Positions 59,801-64,000 of a stretch of 64,000 bases of DNA are shown piece after piece (position 1 is the first letter of the stretch; each line of letters starts with the position of its first letter). Source of the stretch: Siphonodentalium dalli. Taxonomy: Eukaryota > Mollusca > Scaphopoda > Gadilida > Siphonodentaliidae. A model generated the notes under the pieces. It was not told the DNA's origin, made no database searches, and saw only the letters and a program-made list of their open reading frames with translations. The stretch spans positions 169,081,107 through 169,145,106 of the forward strand of contig CP136061.1 in NCBI GenBank assembly GCA_032622095.1, in the 5' to 3' direction. Both the position numbers and the translations under genes were made by a program.

Positions 59801-62800
59801 CACATAATCATCATTTGTACCCGCCTTACTGAAAACCCGGACCAGTTGACCGTCGGTTGACCACCCACAGATATCCTGGGGGGATGGCAAATAAGGAATC
59901 GACAAATTTTGAAGGAAATTTCGTATAGTTTGAACATTTAGTGGCACAAGCTGTCGCTATATGGCCACATAATCATCATTTGTACCCGCCTTACTGAAAA
60001 CCCGGACCAGTTGACCGTCGGTTGACCACCCACAGATATCCTGGGGGGATGGCAAATAAGAAATCGACAAATTTTGTATAGTTTGAACATTTAGTGGCAC
60101 AAGCTGTCGCTATATGGCCACATAATCACCATTTGTACCCGCCTTACTGAAAACCCTTACCAGTTGACCGTCGGTTGACCACCCACAGATACCCTGGGGG
60201 GATGGCAAATAAGAAATCGACAAATTTTGAAGGAAATTTCGTATAGTTTGAACATTTAGTGGCACAAGCTGTCGCTATATGGCCACATAATCATCATTTG
60301 TACCCGCCTTACTGAAAACACGGACCAGTTGACCGTCGGTTGACCACCCACAGATATCCTGGGGGGATGGCAAATAAGGAATCGACAAATTTTGAAGAAA
60401 ATTTCGTATAGTTTGAACATTTAGTGGCACAAGCTGTCGCTATATGGCCACATAATCATCATTTGTACCCGCCTTACTGAAAACCCCGACCAGTTGACCG
60501 TCGGTTGACCACCCACAGATATCCTGGGGGGATGGCAAATAAGGAATCGACAAATTTTGAAGGAAATTTCATATAGTTTGAACATTTAGTGGCACAAGCT
60601 GACGCTATATGGCCACATATTCATCATTTGTACCCGCCTTACTGAAAACCCGGACCAGTTGACCGTCGGTTGACCACCCACAGATATCCTGGGGGGATGG
60701 CAAATAAGAAATCGACAAATTTTGAATGAAATTTCGTATAGTTTGAACATTTAGTGGCACAAGCTGTCGCTATATGGCCACATAATCACCATTTGTACCC
60801 GCCTTACTGAAAACCCGGACCAGTTGACCGTCGGTTGACCACCCACAGATATCCTGGGGGGATGGCAAATAAGAAATCGAAAAATTTTGAAGGAAATTTC
60901 GTATAGTTTGAACATTTAGTGGCACAAGCTGTCGCTATATGGCCACATAATCATCATTTGTACCCGCCTTACTGAAAACACGGACCAGTTGACCGTCGGT
61001 TGACCACCCACAGATATCCTGGGGGGATGGCAAATAAGGAATCGACAAATTTTGAAGAAAATTTCGTATAGTTTGAACATTTAGTGGCACAAGCTGTCGC
61101 TATATGGCCACATAATCATCATTTGTACCCGCCTTACTGAAAACCCCGACCAGTTGACCGTCGGTTGACCACCCACAGATATCCTGGGGGGATGGCAAAT
61201 AAGGAATCGACAAATTTTGAAGGAAATTTCATATAGTTTGAACATTTAGTGGCACAAGCTGACGCTATATGGCCACATATTCATCATTTGTACCCGCCTT
61301 ACTGAAAACCCGGACCAGTTGACCGTCGGTTGACCACCCACAGATATCCTGGGGGGATGGCAAATAAGAAATCGACAAATTTTGAATGAAATTTCGTATA
61401 GTTTGAACATTTAGTGGCACAAGCTGTCGCTATATGGCCACATAATCACCATTTGTACCCGCCTTACTGAAAACCCGGACCAGTTGACCGTCGGTTGACC
61501 ACCCACAGATATCCTGGGGGGATGGCAAATAAGAAATCGAAAAATTTTGAAGGAAATTTCGTATAGTTTGAACATTTAGTGGCACAAGCTGTCGCTATAT
61601 GGCCACATAATCATCATTTGTACCCGCCTTACTGAAAACCCGGACCAGTTGACCGTCGGTTGACCACCCACAGATATCCTGGGGGGATGGCAAATAAGGA
61701 ATCGACAAATTTTGAAGGAAATTTCGTATAGTTTGAACATTTAGTGGCACAAGCTGTCGCTATATGGCCACATAATCATCATTTGTACCCGCCTTACTGA
61801 AAACCCGGACCAGTTGACCGTCGGTTGACCACCCACAGATATCCTGGGGGGATGGCAAATAAGGAATCGACAAATTTTGAAGGAAATTTCATATAGTTTG
61901 AACATTTAGTGGCACAAGCTGTCGCTATATGGCCACATAATCACCATTTGTACCCGCCTTACTGAAAACCCGGACCAGTTGACCGTCGGTTGACCACCCA
62001 CAGATATCCTGGGGGGATGGCAAATAAGGAATCGACAAATTTTGAAGAAAATTTCGTATAGTTTGAACATTTAGTGGCACAAGCTGTCGCTATATGGCCA
62101 CATAATCATCATTTGTACCCGCCTTACTGAAAACCCCGACCAGTTGACCGTCGGTTGACCACCCACAGATATCCTGGGGGGATGGCAAATAAGGAATCAA
62201 CAAATTTTGAAGGAAATTTCATATAGTTTGAACATTTAGTGGCACAAGCTGTCGCTATATGGCCACATATTCATCATTTGTACCCGCCTTACTGAAAACC
62301 CGGACCAGTTGACCGTCGGTTGACCACCCACAGATATCCTGGGGGGATGGCAAATAAGAAATCGACAAATTTTGAATGAAATTTCGTATAGTTTGAACAT
62401 TTAGTGGCACAAGCTGTCGCTATATGGCCACATAATCACCATTTGTACCCGCCTTACTGAAAACCCGGACCAGTTGACCGTCGGTTGACCACCCACAGAT
62501 ATCCTGGGGGGATGGCAAATAAGAAATCGAAAATTTTTGAAGGAAATTTCGTATAGTTTGAACATTTAGTGGCACAAGCTGTCGCTATATGGCCACATAA
62601 TCATCATTTGTACCCGCCTTACTGAAAACCCGGACCAGTTGACCGTCGGTTGACCACCCACAGATATCCTGGGGGGATGGCAAATAAGGAATCGACAAAT
62701 TTTGAAGGAAATTTCGTATAGTTTGAACATTTAGTGGCACAAGCTGTCGCTATATGGCCACATAATCATCATGTGTACCCGCCTTACTGAAAACCCGGAC

Positions 62801-64000
62801 CAGTTGACCGTCGGTTGACCACCTACAGATATCATGGGGGGATGGCAAATAAGAAATCGACAAATTTTGAAGGAAATTTCGTATAGTTTGAACATTTAGT
62901 GGCACAAGCTGTCGCTATATGGCCACATAATCATCATTTGTACCCGCCTTACTGAAAACCCGGACCAGTTGACCGTCGGTTGACCACCTACAGATATCAT
63001 GGGGGGATGGCAAATAAGAAATCGACAAATTTTGAAGGAAATTTCGTATAGTTTGAACATTTAGTGGTACAAGCTGTCGCTATATGGCCACATAATCACC
63101 ATTTGTACCCGCCTTACTGAAAACCCGGACCAGTTGACCGTCGGTTGACCACCCACAGATACCCTGGGGGGATGGCAAATAAGAAATCGAAAATTTTTGA
63201 AGGAAATTTCGTATAGTTTGAACATTTAGTGGCACAAGCTGTCGCTATATGGCCACATAATCATCATTTGTACCCGCCTTACTGAAAACCCGGACCAGTT
63301 GACCGTCGGTTGACCACCCACAGATATCCTGGGGGGATGGCAAATAAGGAATCGACAAATTTTGAAGGAAATTTCGTATAGTTTGAACATTTAGTGGCAC
63401 AAGCTGTCGCTATATGGCCACATAATCATCATTTGTACCCGCCTTACTGAAAACCCGGACCAGTTGACCGTCGGTTGACCACCCACAGATATCCTGGGGG
63501 GATGGCAAATAAGGAATCGACAAATTTTGAAGGAAATTTCGTATAGTTTGAACATTTAGTGGCACAAGCTGTCGCTATATGGCCACATAATCATCATTTG
63601 TACCCGCCTTACTGAAAACCCGGACCAGTTGACCGTCGGTTGACCACCCACAGATATCCTGGGGGGATGGCAAATAAGAAATCGACAAATTTTGTATAGT
63701 TTGAACATTTAGTGGCACAAGCTGTCGCTATATGGCCACATAATCACCATTTGTACCCGCCTTACTGAAAACCCTTACCAGTTGACCGTCGGTTGACCAC
63801 CCACAGATACCCTGGGGGGATGGCAAATAAGAAATCGACAAATTTTGAAGGAAATTTCGTATAGTTTGAACATTTAGTGGCACAAGCTGTCGCTATATGG
63901 CCACATAATCATCATTTGTACCCGCCTTACTGAAAACACGGACCAGTTGACCGTCGGTTGACCACCCACAGATATCCTGGGGGGATGGCAAATAAGGAAT
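50815..64000. repeat. Higher-order repeat unit, copy 2 (partial, 13,186 bp, cut by window end)
   Basis: It corresponds to 34,081-47,266 with rare substitutions, for example base 35,795 (A) versus 52,529 (T) and 34,359 (G) versus 51,093 (C). The copies are very close but not identical. Confidence 0.9.

Larger units (their letters stand above)
33916..64000. repeat. 165-bp satellite DNA array, about 182 head-to-tail monomers, reaching the window end
   Basis: CCAGTTGACCGTCGG recurs every 165 bp (33,916; 34,081; 34,246; 34,411; 34,576 and so on) in one orientation with no foreign insertion. Internal landmarks are CTGGGGGGATGGCAAATAAG, AGTTTGAACATTTAGTGGCA, CTATATGGCCACATAATCA and GTACCCGCCTTACTG. 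Most monomers differ at only a few positions. Two recurrent shorter forms exist: 153 bp (12 bases lost before GTATAG) and 154 bp (11 bases lost in the TTGACC region). Stops occur in all frames, so it is not coding. It continues beyond the window. Confidence 0.98.

Noticed and set aside
33916-64000. CRISPR-like regular spacing
   Set aside because: The whole 165-bp unit is conserved, with no unique spacers between short repeats. It is eukaryotic satellite DNA.
1-64000. tRNA, rRNA or other structural RNA genes
   Set aside because: I saw no cloverleaf with A/B-box motifs and no rRNA segments while reading both strands; a covariance-model scan would be needed to exclude short or diverged ones.

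Overview
The window is eukaryotic, transposon-rich, low-gene DNA, most likely from a marine invertebrate and probably a bivalve mollusc. The reasons are an AT-rich sequence, an L1/Tx1-type LINE, a BEL/Pao remnant, a piggyBac transposase, an animal-type MULE with PHD-like and FLYWCH zinc fingers and an intron, and several ~150-165 bp tandem repeats of the kind common in mollusc genomes. The organism call is inference. No bacterial features and no confidently recognised host gene are visible.

Layout, left part (1-14,470): the ORF2 end of a LINE runs off the left edge (1-2,124, minus). A ~0.6 kb tandem repeat array follows (2,140-5,890), split by a 591-bp MITE with TTAA target duplication. A ~160-bp tandem repeat (5,955-7,622) resumes at 12,355-13,280. 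The block between the two clusters (7,623-12,354) holds palindromes and a broken, 5'-truncated BEL/Pao gag-protease remnant on the minus strand.

Middle (14,900-24,190): a giant foldback structure (14,903-19,980) has arms carrying oppositely oriented minisatellite DNA around a central hairpin near 17,434. A partial direct copy of its right arm lies at 21,140-21,890. At 22,079-24,189 is a Mutator-like (MULE) element. It keeps an N-terminal PHD-like finger, a FLYWCH finger and the transposase C-terminus, but has lost the catalytic core. It has iterated terminal repeats and a 10-bp direct repeat at its borders.

Right of that (24,654-29,668) is a three-level nest. A piggyBac transposase gene is split by a long-TIR element (24,821-28,073, 9-bp target duplication). 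That element is itself split by a second long-TIR element (24,911-26,177, 8-bp target duplication). The two halves of the piggyBac gene remain in the same reading frame. Then come ~2.6 kb of featureless AT-rich DNA and a degenerate ~160-bp repeat (32,390-33,130).

The last 30 kb (33,916-64,000) is one uninterrupted head-to-tail satellite of a 165-bp monomer, about 182 copies. Diagnostic variants recur exactly 16,734 bp apart. This implies a higher-order repeat of 102 monomers, itself made of blocks of 18, 21, 22, 23 and 18 monomers. This large nested satellite and the in-frame nested transposons are the most notable content.
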